A DNA stretch of 13,778 nt from J088 sp003695505 [NCBI: Candidatus Dadabacteria bacterium] (GTDB lineage Bacteria; J088). Every line of letters starts with the position of its first letter. The first letter of the stretch is position 1. Shown one piece after another: positions 5,737 to 13,778 of the stretch. Location: positions 1 to 13,778 of the forward strand of contig RFIY01000272.1 in NCBI GenBank assembly GCA_003695505.1, written 5' to 3'. The notes under the pieces were generated by a model that did no database searches, was not told the origin of the DNA, and saw nothing but the letters and a program-made list of their open reading frames with translations. The position numbers and the translations under genes are program-made.

Positions 5737-6718
5737 CGTGTTCCTCCGCGGGGTCTCCGATAATCCGAACCTCCTCCTCGAGCCGGATTCCAGTCTCTTC
5801 GTACACCTTCTGACGCGCGAGTCGAATCAGTGCAAGGATGTCCCGCGCCGTGGCACCGCCAAGATTGACGATGAAATTCGCGTGCTGTTCACTGATCTGT
5901 GCGGCGTGCAACCGTACGCCCTTCAGCCCTGCGCGTTCGATCAGTTCTCCTGCCGAGCCGTTTTCGGGATTGCGAAACACCGAGCCACAACTGGGCAGAT
6001 TCAGGGGCTGCGTCGCCTTGCGGCGCGCAATGTGTTCGTCAATGGCCTGCCGCGCCAGGGATGGGTCGTCGCGTTCGACCTGCAAAATGCCCGACACGAT
6101 GACCGAACCCGGCGGAAATTGACTGTGCCGATACCCGTAACCGATTCGCTCGACTGGAACGGTTGTGAGCTTTCCGTCCCGCTTGACGATGTCCACGCTT
6201 TCGACAAACTGACCGATCCAGGTATGACGATCTCCGGCATTCATCCGCAATGCGCCGCCGACCGTCCCCGGCGTTCCCCCCAGGGGGGCCAGAGACCGCC
6301 ATCCGTGCTGGCGCGCGGCCTTGATCAGTTGCCCGAGTGGAGTTGCCGCGCCGACATGGATGCGATCGCTGTCACCGAGCGGCTCGACATCAATACCCGA
6401 GAATTTTGGCCCGAGTGTGATCACGACCCCGCGGAAGCCGCCGTCCTGCACCAGCACGTTGCTGCCGCGCCCCAGTACGACTGATGGGATCCGGTTCGAC
6501 GCAATGACCTGCTGCACCTTCGAAAGTGCGTCGAGATCCGGCACCCGCACCACGACGTCCGCCGGACCACCCGTCCGCCAGGTCGTCAAACCGGACAGCG
6601 GCTCGTGTTCGCGCAGATGCTCCGGACCGACGATCTCGCGCAACACATCGACCACGGCCGGGTCGACGTGACGCCGCTCTTCGATCAGCAGCTTACGCCA
6701 GTGTTTCTGCGAACTCAT
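5723..6718 (-). CDS. murB: UDP-N-acetylenolpyruvoylglucosamine reductase, type II MurB
   Basis: MurB reduces the enolpyruvyl group of UDP-GlcNAc-enolpyruvate with NADPH and FAD to give UDP-MurNAc. The 331-aa product has RTGGPAD (48-54) and the FAD-binding stretch GRGSNVLVQDGGFRG (83-97). It also has LGGTPGTVGGALRMNAG (146-162), YRHS with R197, GSVFRNP with the proton-donor Ser S246, ISEQHANFIVN (275-285), and LEEEVRIIG with the expected catalytic E316. The GSVFRNP form and length indicate the shorter type II enzyme. The ATG at 6716-6718 was chosen for GGAG five bases upstream and for the family start. The frame is open further upstream, but that would sit deep inside murC. It overlaps murC by 26 nt. 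The acidic tail EEHDDED overlaps the ddl start. Confidence 0.95.
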   Translation of the reverse strand: MSSQKHWRKLLIEERRHVDPAVVDVLREIVGPEHLREHEPLSGLTTWRTGGPADVVVRVPDLDALSKVQQVIASNRIPSVVLGRGSNVLVQDGGFRGVVITLGPKFSGIDVEPLGDSDRIHVGAATPLGQLIKAARQHGWRSLAPLGGTPGTVGGALRMNAGDRHTWIGQFVESVDIVKRDGKLTTVPVERIGYGYRHSQFPPGSVIVSGILQVERDDPSLARQAIDEHIARRKATQPLNLPSCGSVFRNPENGSAGELIERAGLKGVRLHAAQISEQHANFIVNLGGATARDILALIRLARQKVYEETGIRLEEEVRIIGDPAEEHDDED

Positions 6719-8054
6719 GCGCTCTCCGTGTAATATCGCCGGCTCCAAGAAACAAAACGACATCCCCGCTGGTGCAGACTTGTCCAAGATGGCGAACGAG
6801 TTCATCCGCAGCGACCCAGGTGGCATCGGGATGACCCGCCTGTTGCAGGGCCGCCGCAAACCGTGCGCCATCGACCCCCGTGCGCGGCCGTTCTCCGGCG
6901 GCATAGACATCGGTCACGACGACGCGATCTGGACGCAACAGCACAGACCGAAAGTCGTCCCAGAGATCCGCGAGCCGAGAAAAGCGGTGGGGCTGGAATA
7001 CCGCCGTCACTGGTTGTTGCCAGCGATGACGCGCCGCGTCCAGTGTCGCGCGAATCTCGGCAGGATGATGGCCGTAATCATCGACGACAATCGGGCCGCG
7101 GTCGCTGAGCACTTCAAAGCGCCGCTCGACCCCTGGAAAACTCGCCAGCGCTGCAGCCGCGTCCCGCACGGACGCGCCAGCTTCAATGGCGACACCGATC
7201 GCGGCCAGGGCGTTGCGAACATTGTGACGCCCGGCGAGGGGCAATACGACCTGCCCGACCGGCTCTCCATCGACGGTCAGCTCGAAACGCGTACCGTCAC
7301 CGACGTCGACCTTTCGCGCCTGCAAATCCGCCGGCGCATCGATCGCGAATGTTCGTACCGGACGTCGGATAAGCGGGCGCAGGGCGGCCAGCTCCGGGTC
7401 GTCCTGCCCGAGCAACACGGTTCCATAGAACGGGACGGCATTTGCGAACTCGACCACACCATCCTTGAGTGCGTCAAAGCTTCCCCAGTACTCCAGATGC
7501 TCGCGGTCAATATTGTTGATGACGGCAATCACGGGCCGCAGGCGCAGAAAACTGCCGTCGCTTTCATCTGCCTCGACGACAACCAGTTCCCCCTGCCCGA
7601 GCTTCCCATGCCCTCCAAGTGATTTGACGCGCCCGCCAATCACGACCGTCGGATCGAGGCCACATGTCTCCAGCACATGTGCAATCAGGCTCGTCGTCGT
7701 GGTCTTGCCGTGAGCACCGGCGACCGCCACTCCAGGCTTCAGCCGCATGAGCTCCGCCAGCATTTCGGCGCGATGAATGACCGGCACACGCAGCCGCTCC
7801 GCCTCTGTCAGCTCCGGATTGTCGTCCGGGATGGCCGTCGAACGGACCACGACGTCGGCATCCGCGACGTTCTCGGCTGCGTGTCCGATCGCGATCCGCG
7901 CGCCACCGGCTCGCAGGCATGCAATCACGTCGCCTTCGCGAACATCCGAACCCGACACGGCGTACCCGAGATCCAGCAGGATCTGCGCGAGTCCGTTCAT
8001 GCCGGTTCCGCCGATCCCGACGAAATGTACACGGTGAACGCGTCCGAGCTTCAT
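6693..8054 (-). CDS. murC: UDP-N-acetylmuramate--L-alanine ligase
   Basis: MurC adds L-Ala to UDP-MurNAc with ATP, the first step of stem peptide assembly in the cytoplasm. The 453-aa product is of normal length and has the three Mur ligase domains. The UDP-binding motif GIGGTGM is at 13-19. The P-loop AGAHGKTTTTS (112-122) and the conserved EADESDGSF (161-169) and NNIDREHLEYW (180-190) define the central domain. The C-terminal domain has RRFEV (311-315), DDYGHHPAEI (325-334) and QPHRFSR (354-360). The ATG at 8052-8054 forms a 4-nt ATGA overlap with the murG stop and has GGAGG seven bases upstream, so translation is probably coupled to murG. Confidence 0.97.
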   Translation of the reverse strand: MKLGRVHRVHFVGIGGTGMNGLAQILLDLGYAVSGSDVREGDVIACLRAGGARIAIGHAAENVADADVVVRSTAIPDDNPELTEAERLRVPVIHRAEMLAELMRLKPGVAVAGAHGKTTTTSLIAHVLETCGLDPTVVIGGRVKSLGGHGKLGQGELVVVEADESDGSFLRLRPVIAVINNIDREHLEYWGSFDALKDGVVEFANAVPFYGTVLLGQDDPELAALRPLIRRPVRTFAIDAPADLQARKVDVGDGTRFELTVDGEPVGQVVLPLAGRHNVRNALAAIGVAIEAGASVRDAAAALASFPGVERRFEVLSDRGPIVVDDYGHHPAEIRATLDAARHRWQQPVTAVFQPHRFSRLADLWDDFRSVLLRPDRVVVTDVYAAGERPRTGVDGARFAAALQQAGHPDATWVAADELVRHLGQVCTSGDVVLFLGAGDITRRAHEFAETLA

Positions 8055-9097
8055 CGCACGTCCTCCAGTACATCGAGCAGGGCTTCCGGGTCGAATCGTT
8101 CCTTCTCCCCTTCGAGGCGTTCAATCGCCGCCCGCCTCGTATCCGGGCCGATCCACAGCTTCAGCGCCTGATCGAGTTCGTCCGCAAACTGATCGGATTC
8201 AGACACCACACATCCACCACCCCACTCGACGAACTTCGCGGCATTCGCATCCTGATGCCGATCAGCAGCGAAGGGATAGGGAACCAGAATCGCGGGCAGC
8301 CGCGCCGCCCCCAGCTCGGCGATCGTGGCCGCGCCGGCGCGGGCGATGGCAAGATCGGCCCGGGCGTACAGTGCAGGCATGTCATCGGCGTATTCGATCA
8401 GCTCGACGTTGACGTCCGGGTGCGTGGACCATGCGTCACGAGCCGCTTCCAGGTTCCCAGGCCCAGTCACATGAATCACCGTTGAGCACTTTACAACCGA
8501 TGGTAGTCCGGGCAGCGTCTCGTTCAATCTGCGTGCACCCTGACTGCCGCCGACAACGAGCAATACGGGTTGGTCGTCGGGTTGGCGGCGTTCGATATGC
8601 AGAAATGCCCGGCGGACCGGGATTCCGGCACGCACCGCGCGGGCGCGCGGCGTGTGGAGACGATCCGGATCGAGCGCGATCACGCCTTTTGCCCAACGGG
8701 CGAGTATGCGCCCGACACGACCCGGGATCGCATTCGGCTCAACCAGGACCAGTTGCCGCCGGGTAAGTGCAGCCACGAGTCCAACCGGAAACGCAACATA
8801 ACCACCGGTCGCAACGATATGGTCTGGCCGAACGCGTCGCACGATTCGCCAGGCGCGCCATAACGCAAATGGCTGCGACAACAGGCCGCGCAGGCGGCGC
8901 CAGACGCTTCCCGTTGTCAGCCCCGCCGCATGAATGGCAAAACGAAGCCAGCTCGAAGCCCGGAATGCACGATCTTCGACGGAACGGTCACCCGTGACAA
9001 AGATCGGGATATCACCGCGCGACTCGAGCACTTCGGCGAGCGCGATCGCCGGGTAGAGGTGCCCACCGGTTCCGCCGCCAGCGAACAGCACCCTCAC
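8051..9097 (-). CDS. murG: Lipid II synthase MurG (UDP-GlcNAc transferase)
   Basis: MurG transfers GlcNAc from UDP-GlcNAc to lipid I, giving lipid II on the inner face of the cytoplasmic membrane. The 348-aa GT28 product has the N-terminal glycine-rich motif GGGTGGHLYPA (7-17), VEPNAIPG (119-126), GGSQGARRLN (183-192), RAGAATIAEL (253-262) and PYPFAADRHQDANA (273-286) for UDP-GlcNAc binding. The start codon is GTG (9095-9097), overlapping the ftsW stop as GTGA, with GGAGG six bases upstream. Another 4-nt overlap joins it to murC. Confidence 0.96.
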   Translation of the reverse strand: MRVLFAGGGTGGHLYPAIALAEVLESRGDIPIFVTGDRSVEDRAFRASSWLRFAIHAAGLTTGSVWRRLRGLLSQPFALWRAWRIVRRVRPDHIVATGGYVAFPVGLVAALTRRQLVLVEPNAIPGRVGRILARWAKGVIALDPDRLHTPRARAVRAGIPVRRAFLHIERRQPDDQPVLLVVGGSQGARRLNETLPGLPSVVKCSTVIHVTGPGNLEAARDAWSTHPDVNVELIEYADDMPALYARADLAIARAGAATIAELGAARLPAILVPYPFAADRHQDANAAKFVEWGGGCVVSESDQFADELDQALKLWIGPDTRRAAIERLEGEKERFDPEALLDVLEDVR

Positions 9098-10185
9098 GCA
9101 ACACCTCCGAGGTCGCGCTCGATGCGATGCAGGATGCCCAGCAGGCCAAGCGAAGCGACCAGCGTACTGCCACCGTAGCTGACGAACGGCAGTGCGATGC
9201 CCTTGGTTGGCGCGAGTCCCGTGACCACTGCGAGATTGATCAGGGCGGCAAACCCGAACAACAACAGCGCCCCTGTAACGACGTAACGGGCGAAAGCATC
9301 GGTGGTACAGCGTGTGGCCAGCCGCCAGATCTCAAAGAGCAACCACCCCGTCAATGCGAGCACGAGCAGGGTGCCAACCAGCCCAACCTCTTCACCGATC
9401 ACCGCCAGGATGAAATCTGTATGTGCTTCTGGCAGGTAGAACAACTTCTGCACCCCCAGCCCAAGGCCTCGGCCTGTCAGGCCACCGCTGCCAAGCGCGA
9501 GATAACTTTGCACGAGTTGAAAGCCGTACGCCTGCGCGTCTGCCCATGGGTCAAGAAATGCAAGTACCCGTCCCCGTTTGTACGGACTGGAGATGATCAC
9601 CTGCCAGGCCACGATTGCGCCGGCACCACACACACCGGTGAGCAGTTGCCACGGCGCGCCGGAGAGCCACAGGAATACGAGCAGAACCAGGCCGAGCAGG
9701 ACTGCACCGCCAAAGTCCGGTTGGGCCCCTACAAGGATGATCAGCAACCCGGACACGCCCATCAACGTGACGTACCGATCCGCTGGCGGCCTGTCTTCGC
9801 GAAACATCTGACTGCTGAGCAACTTCGCAAGCAGCAGCACAAAGACCGGCCGCGCAAACTCACTCGGCTGGATATTCAATGGCCCGAGTCGGATCCAGCG
9901 TCCCGCGCCCTTGTGTACCGACGCGATTCCCGCCAGATCCATCACGCCAAGGACAACCAGCAATGTCAGAAATGCGACCGGCGCAATCATCTTCCAGAAT
10001 TTCAGAGAGAATCGCGACGCGGCAAAAAAGGCGACCAGTCCAACGGCCATCCATAGCAACTGCCGAAAAACGAAGTAATACTCGCTGTCGTATCGAGTCA
10101 GAGCGAGCGGCATGCTCGCCGTGTACACCGCCACGAGTCCAACCATCATCAGGCCGACTGCCGGTATCAGCACGCGGGAATTCAC
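9094..10185 (-). CDS. ftsW: Septal peptidoglycan glycosyltransferase FtsW (SEDS family)
   Basis: FtsW is the SEDS-family polymerase that builds septal glycan strands from lipid II, working with the transpeptidase FtsI, which is not in this window. The 363-aa polytopic membrane protein has many hydrophobic segments, beginning at residue 5, so the N-terminal cytoplasmic tail is minimal (E. coli FtsW is 414 aa). Family motifs are GAGRWIRLGPLNIQPSEFAR (93-112), QPDFGGA (155-161) and LPEAHTDFILAVIGEE (251-266). The latter contains D257, equivalent to the essential E. coli D297. The ending GIALPFVSYGGSTL (329-342) is also typical. The start is GTG (10183-10185), overlapping the murD stop as GTGA, with a perfect AGGAGG seven bases upstream. 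Being between murD and murG favours FtsW over the related RodA. Confidence 0.95.
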   Translation of the reverse strand: MNSRVLIPAVGLMMVGLVAVYTASMPLALTRYDSEYYFVFRQLLWMAVGLVAFFAASRFSLKFWKMIAPVAFLTLLVVLGVMDLAGIASVHKGAGRWIRLGPLNIQPSEFARPVFVLLLAKLLSSQMFREDRPPADRYVTLMGVSGLLIILVGAQPDFGGAVLLGLVLLVFLWLSGAPWQLLTGVCGAGAIVAWQVIISSPYKRGRVLAFLDPWADAQAYGFQLVQSYLALGSGGLTGRGLGLGVQKLFYLPEAHTDFILAVIGEEVGLVGTLLVLALTGWLLFEIWRLATRCTTDAFARYVVTGALLLFGFAALINLAVVTGLAPTKGIALPFVSYGGSTLVASLGLLGILHRIERDLGGVA

Positions 10186-11528
10186 GAACCGGCCTCCTGA
10201 TCAAGCGACGCCACAGCCTCGCGAAAGGCCAGCCCGCGTTCCGCATAACTCGCGAATTCATCGAAGGAGCTGGTTCCCGGAGCGAGCAATACGACGTCGC
10301 CGGCGTTGGCCTCGCGGGCGACAACGCGAACCGCATCGATGAGCTTGTCGGAGACATGCACGTCGAGACGTTCTTGCCAGGCATCGCGGATTGCATCTGC
10401 GGATTCTCCAAATGCGTAGACGCGAATCGTAGACGGAATGATCGCGTCGATGACGCTGCCCCAGTTCAGTCCTTTGTCTTTGCCACCGGCGAGCAACCGC
10501 ACGGGTCCGCCGGCGGTCTGCACAGCGGCGACGAGTGCGTGCAGATTGGTGGCCTTCGAATCGTTGACCCAGGTGACCCCGCGTCGCTCGGCAACGACTT
10601 CGAAGCGGTGTGCCAATGGCTCAAATCGTTGCAAGGCTGCGCTGATCTGCTCCACCGACGCCCCCGTAGACCAGGCCGCCAGCGCCGCCATCGCGGCATT
10701 TTCGATGAACGGGATCTTTTCGCGGACGTCAGCCAGCGAAAGATTCGCTTGCCGCTTGCCAAAGAACAGCAGCAATTCGTCGTCGCGAATCGAGGCGCCA
10801 CGCTCCACGGTGGCGGGATCGAGCCCTTCCCCGACGATCGCCCGCATGGCCGCGCTGTCTGGCGCAAAATCGGCGAGTTCCCGCGGCACGATCAGCAATT
10901 GCTCCGGCGTCATCTCGCGCGCGATGCGTTCTTTCGCGGTGCGATATTCGGTCAGATCGCTATGCCAGTCAAGATGATCCGGCGCCAGATTGGTCACGAT
11001 TGCGACCTCAGGCGAAAATGCTTCGGCATACATCAGCTGAAAACTGCTGACCTCGAGAATCGCGCGCTCCACCCGCGTTTCTGACATCAGCAGCTCGCCG
11101 ACCGGCGTACCATAATTGGCGCCAAGTGCGGTTTCGAATCCACTTTCACGAAAGATTTCCGCGAGCATCGCGCAAACCGTGCTTTTCCCGTTGGTACCGG
11201 TCACCGCGACCGTCAATGCAGGTCGGGCCGCACTCCACAGGTCGAGATCCGAGCAGCCGCGCCCGCTGTCACGAACTGCCGCGACCAACGGGTGCGTCGG
11301 GGGAATACCAGGACTGATGACCCAACGCGCCGCATCCGTGGCCAGGACTGCATCCGCGGGACGCACTTCGACCAAATCCGCGAGCACCTCTGCGGCCTTG
11401 CCCAATGCACCCGGATCATCGTCGGCCAGCACCACACCGGCGCCTTCGGCCGCAAGATAACGTGCCGCAGCAACACCCGTCCGCCCTGCTCCGATCACGC
11501 CCCAGTGCTGGCCTTCGTAACGTCCCAC
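10182..11528 (-). CDS. murD: UDP-N-acetylmuramoyl-L-alanine--D-glutamate ligase
   Basis: MurD adds D-Glu to UDP-MurNAc-L-Ala using ATP. The 448-aa product (E. coli 438) has the UDP-binding GVIGAGRTG (10-18), P-loop GTNGKST (111-117), EVSSFQL (159-165), NLAPDHLDWH (180-189) and the likely carbamylated Lys K199 in YRTAKERI. It also has NDSKATN (322-328), LLAGGKDKG (345-353) and LLAPGTSSFDEFASYAERG (414-432). The start was set at the GTG (11526-11528): it lies 2 nt after the mraY stop, has GAGG five bases upstream, and gives the expected N-terminus. The open frame continues upstream into mraY, but that would add 30 residues unlike MurD. It overlaps ftsW by 4 nt. Confidence 0.95.
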   Translation of the reverse strand: MGRYEGQHWGVIGAGRTGVAAARYLAAEGAGVVLADDDPGALGKAAEVLADLVEVRPADAVLATDAARWVISPGIPPTHPLVAAVRDSGRGCSDLDLWSAARPALTVAVTGTNGKSTVCAMLAEIFRESGFETALGANYGTPVGELLMSETRVERAILEVSSFQLMYAEAFSPEVAIVTNLAPDHLDWHSDLTEYRTAKERIAREMTPEQLLIVPRELADFAPDSAAMRAIVGEGLDPATVERGASIRDDELLLFFGKRQANLSLADVREKIPFIENAAMAALAAWSTGASVEQISAALQRFEPLAHRFEVVAERRGVTWVNDSKATNLHALVAAVQTAGGPVRLLAGGKDKGLNWGSVIDAIIPSTIRVYAFGESADAIRDAWQERLDVHVSDKLIDAVRVVAREANAGDVVLLAPGTSSFDEFASYAERGLAFREAVASLDQEAGS

Positions 11529-11530
11529 AG

Positions 11531-12607
11531 TTACCTCAGCTTCAGTGTTGCGAGTCCGGCAATCGCCAGGACGATGGAAATGATCCAGAAACGGACCACG
11601 ACTTTGGTTTCGGGCCAACCGATCAATTCGAAATGGTGATGCAGGGGCGCCATTCTGAATACCCGTCGCCCGGTACGCTTGAACCAGGCGACCTGGATCA
11701 TGACGCTGAGCGCTTCAGCGACGAAGACGCCCCCAACCAGTACCAGCAGAAATTCCTGCTTGACCATGACGGCCAGCATCCCGATGACGCCACCCAGAGT
11801 CAACGCTCCCGTGTCGCCCATGAAAATATCCGCCGGATACGCGTTGTACCAGAGGAATCCCATTCCGGCGCCGATCAGAGCAGCAATGACGACCGTCAGC
11901 TCGCCACTTTGTGGCGAAAACGGGATGCGAAGATAGTCCGCGATTTCGACATGGCCGCTTGCGTAGGCAAAGATACCGTAGGTCGCCAGTACGATCAGCG
12001 ACACACCGATCGCCAGCCCATCGAGGCCGTCCGTCAGGTTGACAGCGTTGGATGCACCAACGATGACGAGCGTCGCAAACGGCAGATAGAGCCAGCCCAG
12101 ATCAAAGAGCGGATGCTTCAGAAACGGCACATAGAGCGACGTCGAGTACGCCGGATCCAGCAACAGGAAGCCCGACATGGCGCCAGCGGCCGCGAACTGA
12201 ACGAACAGCTTCCCCTTCGGGGACACGCCTCGACTATCTCGCTGTCGGGCGTTGATCCAGTCATCGACGAAACCGAGCAGTCCATAAGACAACAGAATCC
12301 CGAGAAGGTAATAGTTGAACCGATGATCCAGACGTCCCCAGAACAGCACCGAAATCAGGGTGCCACCCAGGATCAGCAGCCCACCCATGGTCGGTGTCCC
12401 CTGCTTGGACTTGTGGCTCTCCGGGCCATCGTCGCGAATGACCTGTTCGAACTGCATGCGACGCAACCACGGGATCACGACACGCGCCAACATCCAGACA
12501 AACACCAGGGAAGTGATCGCCGCACCCGCTGCACGAAACGTGATGTAGTGGAACACGTTGAATGCGGACCAGAATTCTGCCAGCGGCGTCAGCAACGCGT
12601 ACAGCAT
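11531..12607 (-). CDS. mraY: Phospho-N-acetylmuramoyl-pentapeptide-transferase MraY
   Basis: MraY transfers phospho-MurNAc-pentapeptide to undecaprenyl phosphate, making lipid I in the cytoplasmic membrane. The 358-aa product (E. coli 360) is a polytopic membrane protein. It has SKQGTPTMGG (67-76), the Asp pair D115-D116 in FVDDW, NAVNLTDGLDGLAIG (187-201), FMGDTGAL with the catalytic-site D265, and MAPLHHHFE with the histidine motif at 323-325. The ATG at 12605-12607 overlaps the murF stop by one base (TGATG) and has AAGGGGG upstream. An open frame reaching to 12688 is inside murF and adds a charged, non-membrane segment, so it was not used. Confidence 0.97.
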   Translation of the reverse strand: MLYALLTPLAEFWSAFNVFHYITFRAAGAAITSLVFVWMLARVVIPWLRRMQFEQVIRDDGPESHKSKQGTPTMGGLLILGGTLISVLFWGRLDHRFNYYLLGILLSYGLLGFVDDWINARQRDSRGVSPKGKLFVQFAAAGAMSGFLLLDPAYSTSLYVPFLKHPLFDLGWLYLPFATLVIVGASNAVNLTDGLDGLAIGVSLIVLATYGIFAYASGHVEIADYLRIPFSPQSGELTVVIAALIGAGMGFLWYNAYPADIFMGDTGALTLGGVIGMLAVMVKQEFLLVLVGGVFVAEALSVMIQVAWFKRTGRRVFRMAPLHHHFELIGWPETKVVVRFWIISIVLAIAGLATLKLR

Positions 12608-13778
12608 CACAGCCCCCTTCTGCGGAGCGCCGCGTACAGGCCGCTGCCATTGGCGCCCTTGACCGCAGCCAGAACGCCAGGCTGCCACTCGGCAAGCACC
12701 TGTTCAACGGCTTCGTCCGCATCGCGTGCGACAGATACCGGGCAACCGCGGCAACGGAGAGATTCAGCCAGCTCGCCCTCGACAGCGATCACGCGGTCAA
12801 GCGGCATCGCCAACAATGCAGCCGCAACCTCGTCGTGCAGCGCGGCGGACGCACTGCCCAGCTCGCGCATGTCGGCGAGAACGAGACGCGGGGGCAGCGG
12901 CACCTGAGACAGCCACCGCGCAAAGGCGAGAAACGATTCCGGGCTGGCATTGTAGCTGTCATCCAGCAGCCAGCCTCCGCGCAACGCGCGAAGCGTCATT
13001 CGTCCTGACGGCGATTCCAGATCGGAAAGTCGCTCCAGAGCCGCTGCGCGACGAAAGCCGCACTCGCGGACGATCGCCCATGCGGCGGCGAGGTTCGCGG
13101 AGAAATGGGCGCCGTGCACGCCGACGACGCGCGTCAGATGCTGGTGCTGATCGACAAGCGAGAATTGCGTACCTGTCGGAAACACGATACGCCGTGCGCG
13201 CGCGTCGTATTGACCTCCGGAACCGATCCGCACCTGTTCGATACCCGACGGTACCCAGGCGTCGTATTGCGTACCCACGGTCAGCACCCGGCGCGGCGCT
13301 TCGGCGACGCGCAGCATTTCCGCCTTGGCCGCGACGACATCTTGCTGGTTTTCGAAATGACCGAGATGCGCACGTCCAGCCGGCAGCAATACGCCGAGAT
13401 CGGGGCGGACGAGACTGGTCAGCGCACCGATTTCGCCAGCGGCGTTCATGCCCAGCTCGAGCACCCACGCGCGCGATCGCAGCGACGCTTCGAAAATCGA
13501 CAGCGGCACGCCAATCTGATTATTGAAATTCCCTTTCGTCACGCTGACCCCGCGTCCGGCCAGTTGCGAGACAAAGTGCTTGGCCGTGGTCTTGCCTGCA
13601 CTTCCGGTCAGCGTGACAACCGTTCCGCGGTAGGCTCGGCGCTTCATTTCCGCGAGCTGCATCAATGCATCAAGGGTATTGTCGACACGATAGACGGCGA
13701 CAGTTTCCGGCAATGCCGATGCAAGGTCGCGCTCGACCACAACGCCGGTGGCGCCGCGTGCGACCGCGTCTGCGGCAA
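12607..13778 (-). CDS. murF: UDP-MurNAc-tripeptide--D-Ala-D-Ala ligase MurF, 5'-truncated by the window edge
   Basis: MurF adds the D-Ala-D-Ala made by Ddl to the UDP-MurNAc-tripeptide, completing the cytoplasmic precursor. About 389 residues are visible, against roughly 450 for the family. The frame is open to the right edge, so the start and part of the N-terminal domain are outside. Motifs seen are the P-loop LTGSAGKTT (about 13585-13611), NFNNQIGVPLS, LELGMNAAGEIG, DDSYNASPESFLAF and LADMRELG. The family P-loop usually has Asn where this one has Ala in GSAGKTT, a position that varies. The stop overlaps the mraY start by one base. Confidence 0.95.
   Translation of the reverse strand, partial: AADAVARGATGVVVERDLASALPETVAVYRVDNTLDALMQLAEMKRRAYRGTVVTLTGSAGKTTAKHFVSQLAGRGVSVTKGNFNNQIGVPLSIFEASLRSRAWVLELGMNAAGEIGALTSLVRPDLGVLLPAGRAHLGHFENQQDVVAAKAEMLRVAEAPRRVLTVGTQYDAWVPSGIEQVRIGSGGQYDARARRIVFPTGTQFSLVDQHQHLTRVVGVHGAHFSANLAAAWAIVRECGFRRAAALERLSDLESPSGRMTLRALRGGWLLDDSYNASPESFLAFARWLSQVPLPPRLVLADMRELGSASAALHDEVAAALLAMPLDRVIAVEGELAESLRCRGCPVSVARDADEAVEQVLAEWQPGVLAAVKGANGSGLYAALRRRGL

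Noticed and set aside
6276-6288. C6-A-G6 palindrome inside murB
   Set aside because: It encodes the conserved PLGGTPG turn of MurB with Pro and Gly codons, so codon choice explains it without a separate function.
6719-6910. Extending murB upstream to 6910
   Set aside because: It would overlap murC by over 200 nt, and the added residues do not look like MurB. The ATG at 6718 has a good ribosome binding site.
9127-10056. A 309-codon plus-strand open frame antisense to ftsW
   Set aside because: Gln/His/Arg-rich product with no motif. Antisense of hydrophobic codons typically yields this composition, and ftsW on the other strand is certain.
9879-11084. A 401-codon plus-strand open frame antisense to ftsW and murD
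   Set aside because: No domain, start or ribosome binding site of note. It is a shadow of the two minus-strand genes.
11405-12907. A 500-codon plus-strand open frame antisense to murD, mraY and murF
   Set aside because: Its product is an unbroken mix of Gln, Arg, His and Asp with no recognisable domain, as expected for the complement of GC-rich and membrane-protein codons. It lies across three clearly real genes.

Overview
The window is a nearly complete 3' two-thirds of a division and cell wall (dcw) cluster from a GC-rich Gram-negative-type bacterium. It is read entirely on the minus strand, from the right edge down to about position 1397. A separate plus-strand sugar-hydrolase gene converges on it from the left edge. 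Gene order on the minus strand is murF (cut by the right edge), mraY, murD, ftsW, murG, murC, murB, ddl, ftsQ, ftsA, ftsZ. All eleven were recognised from family motifs in their translations. The phylum is not settled. The order with murB and ddl between murC and ftsQ occurs in several proteobacterial lineages, but FtsA (for example the HILPQEFIVDDQDGI stretch) and FtsZ look to me more like deltaproteobacterial-type homologues than like E. coli. That judgement is from memory, not from a search.

The genes form one tight unit. MurF, MurD and MurC make UDP-MurNAc-peptides, with MurB supplying UDP-MurNAc and Ddl supplying D-Ala-D-Ala. MraY and MurG build lipid I and lipid II. FtsW polymerises lipid II at the septum, and FtsQ, FtsA and FtsZ belong to the divisome. 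Neighbours from murF to ftsQ overlap by 1 to 26 nt or sit 2 nt apart, including three 4-nt start/stop overlaps, so translation is probably coupled. A 35-nt gap precedes ftsA. The ftsA-ftsZ gap is 116 nt or 11 nt depending on which ftsZ start is used. No promoter could be assigned with confidence inside the window.

The intergenic stretch 1252-1557 is structured. Downstream of the ftsZ stop lie, in transcription order, a 10-bp hairpin, a 12-bp perfect stem with a 32-nt C-rich loop, and an 11-bp Rho-independent terminator with six T. Nothing was recognised in 1252-1396. lpxC, which often follows ftsZ in gammaproteobacteria, is absent. Instead there is the 3' part of a GH36-type alpha-galactosidase gene on the opposite strand.

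No mobile element, CRISPR array, tRNA or rRNA was seen, and I found no previously undescribed multi-gene system. The points worth a second look are: an FtsQ whose forced start gives a lipoprotein-like N-terminus; a lysine inside the FtsZ nucleotide-binding signature; two well-equipped in-frame starts for ftsZ; and the C-rich hairpin in the ftsZ 3' UTR, whose loop is complementary over 9 nt to the ftsA ribosome binding site.
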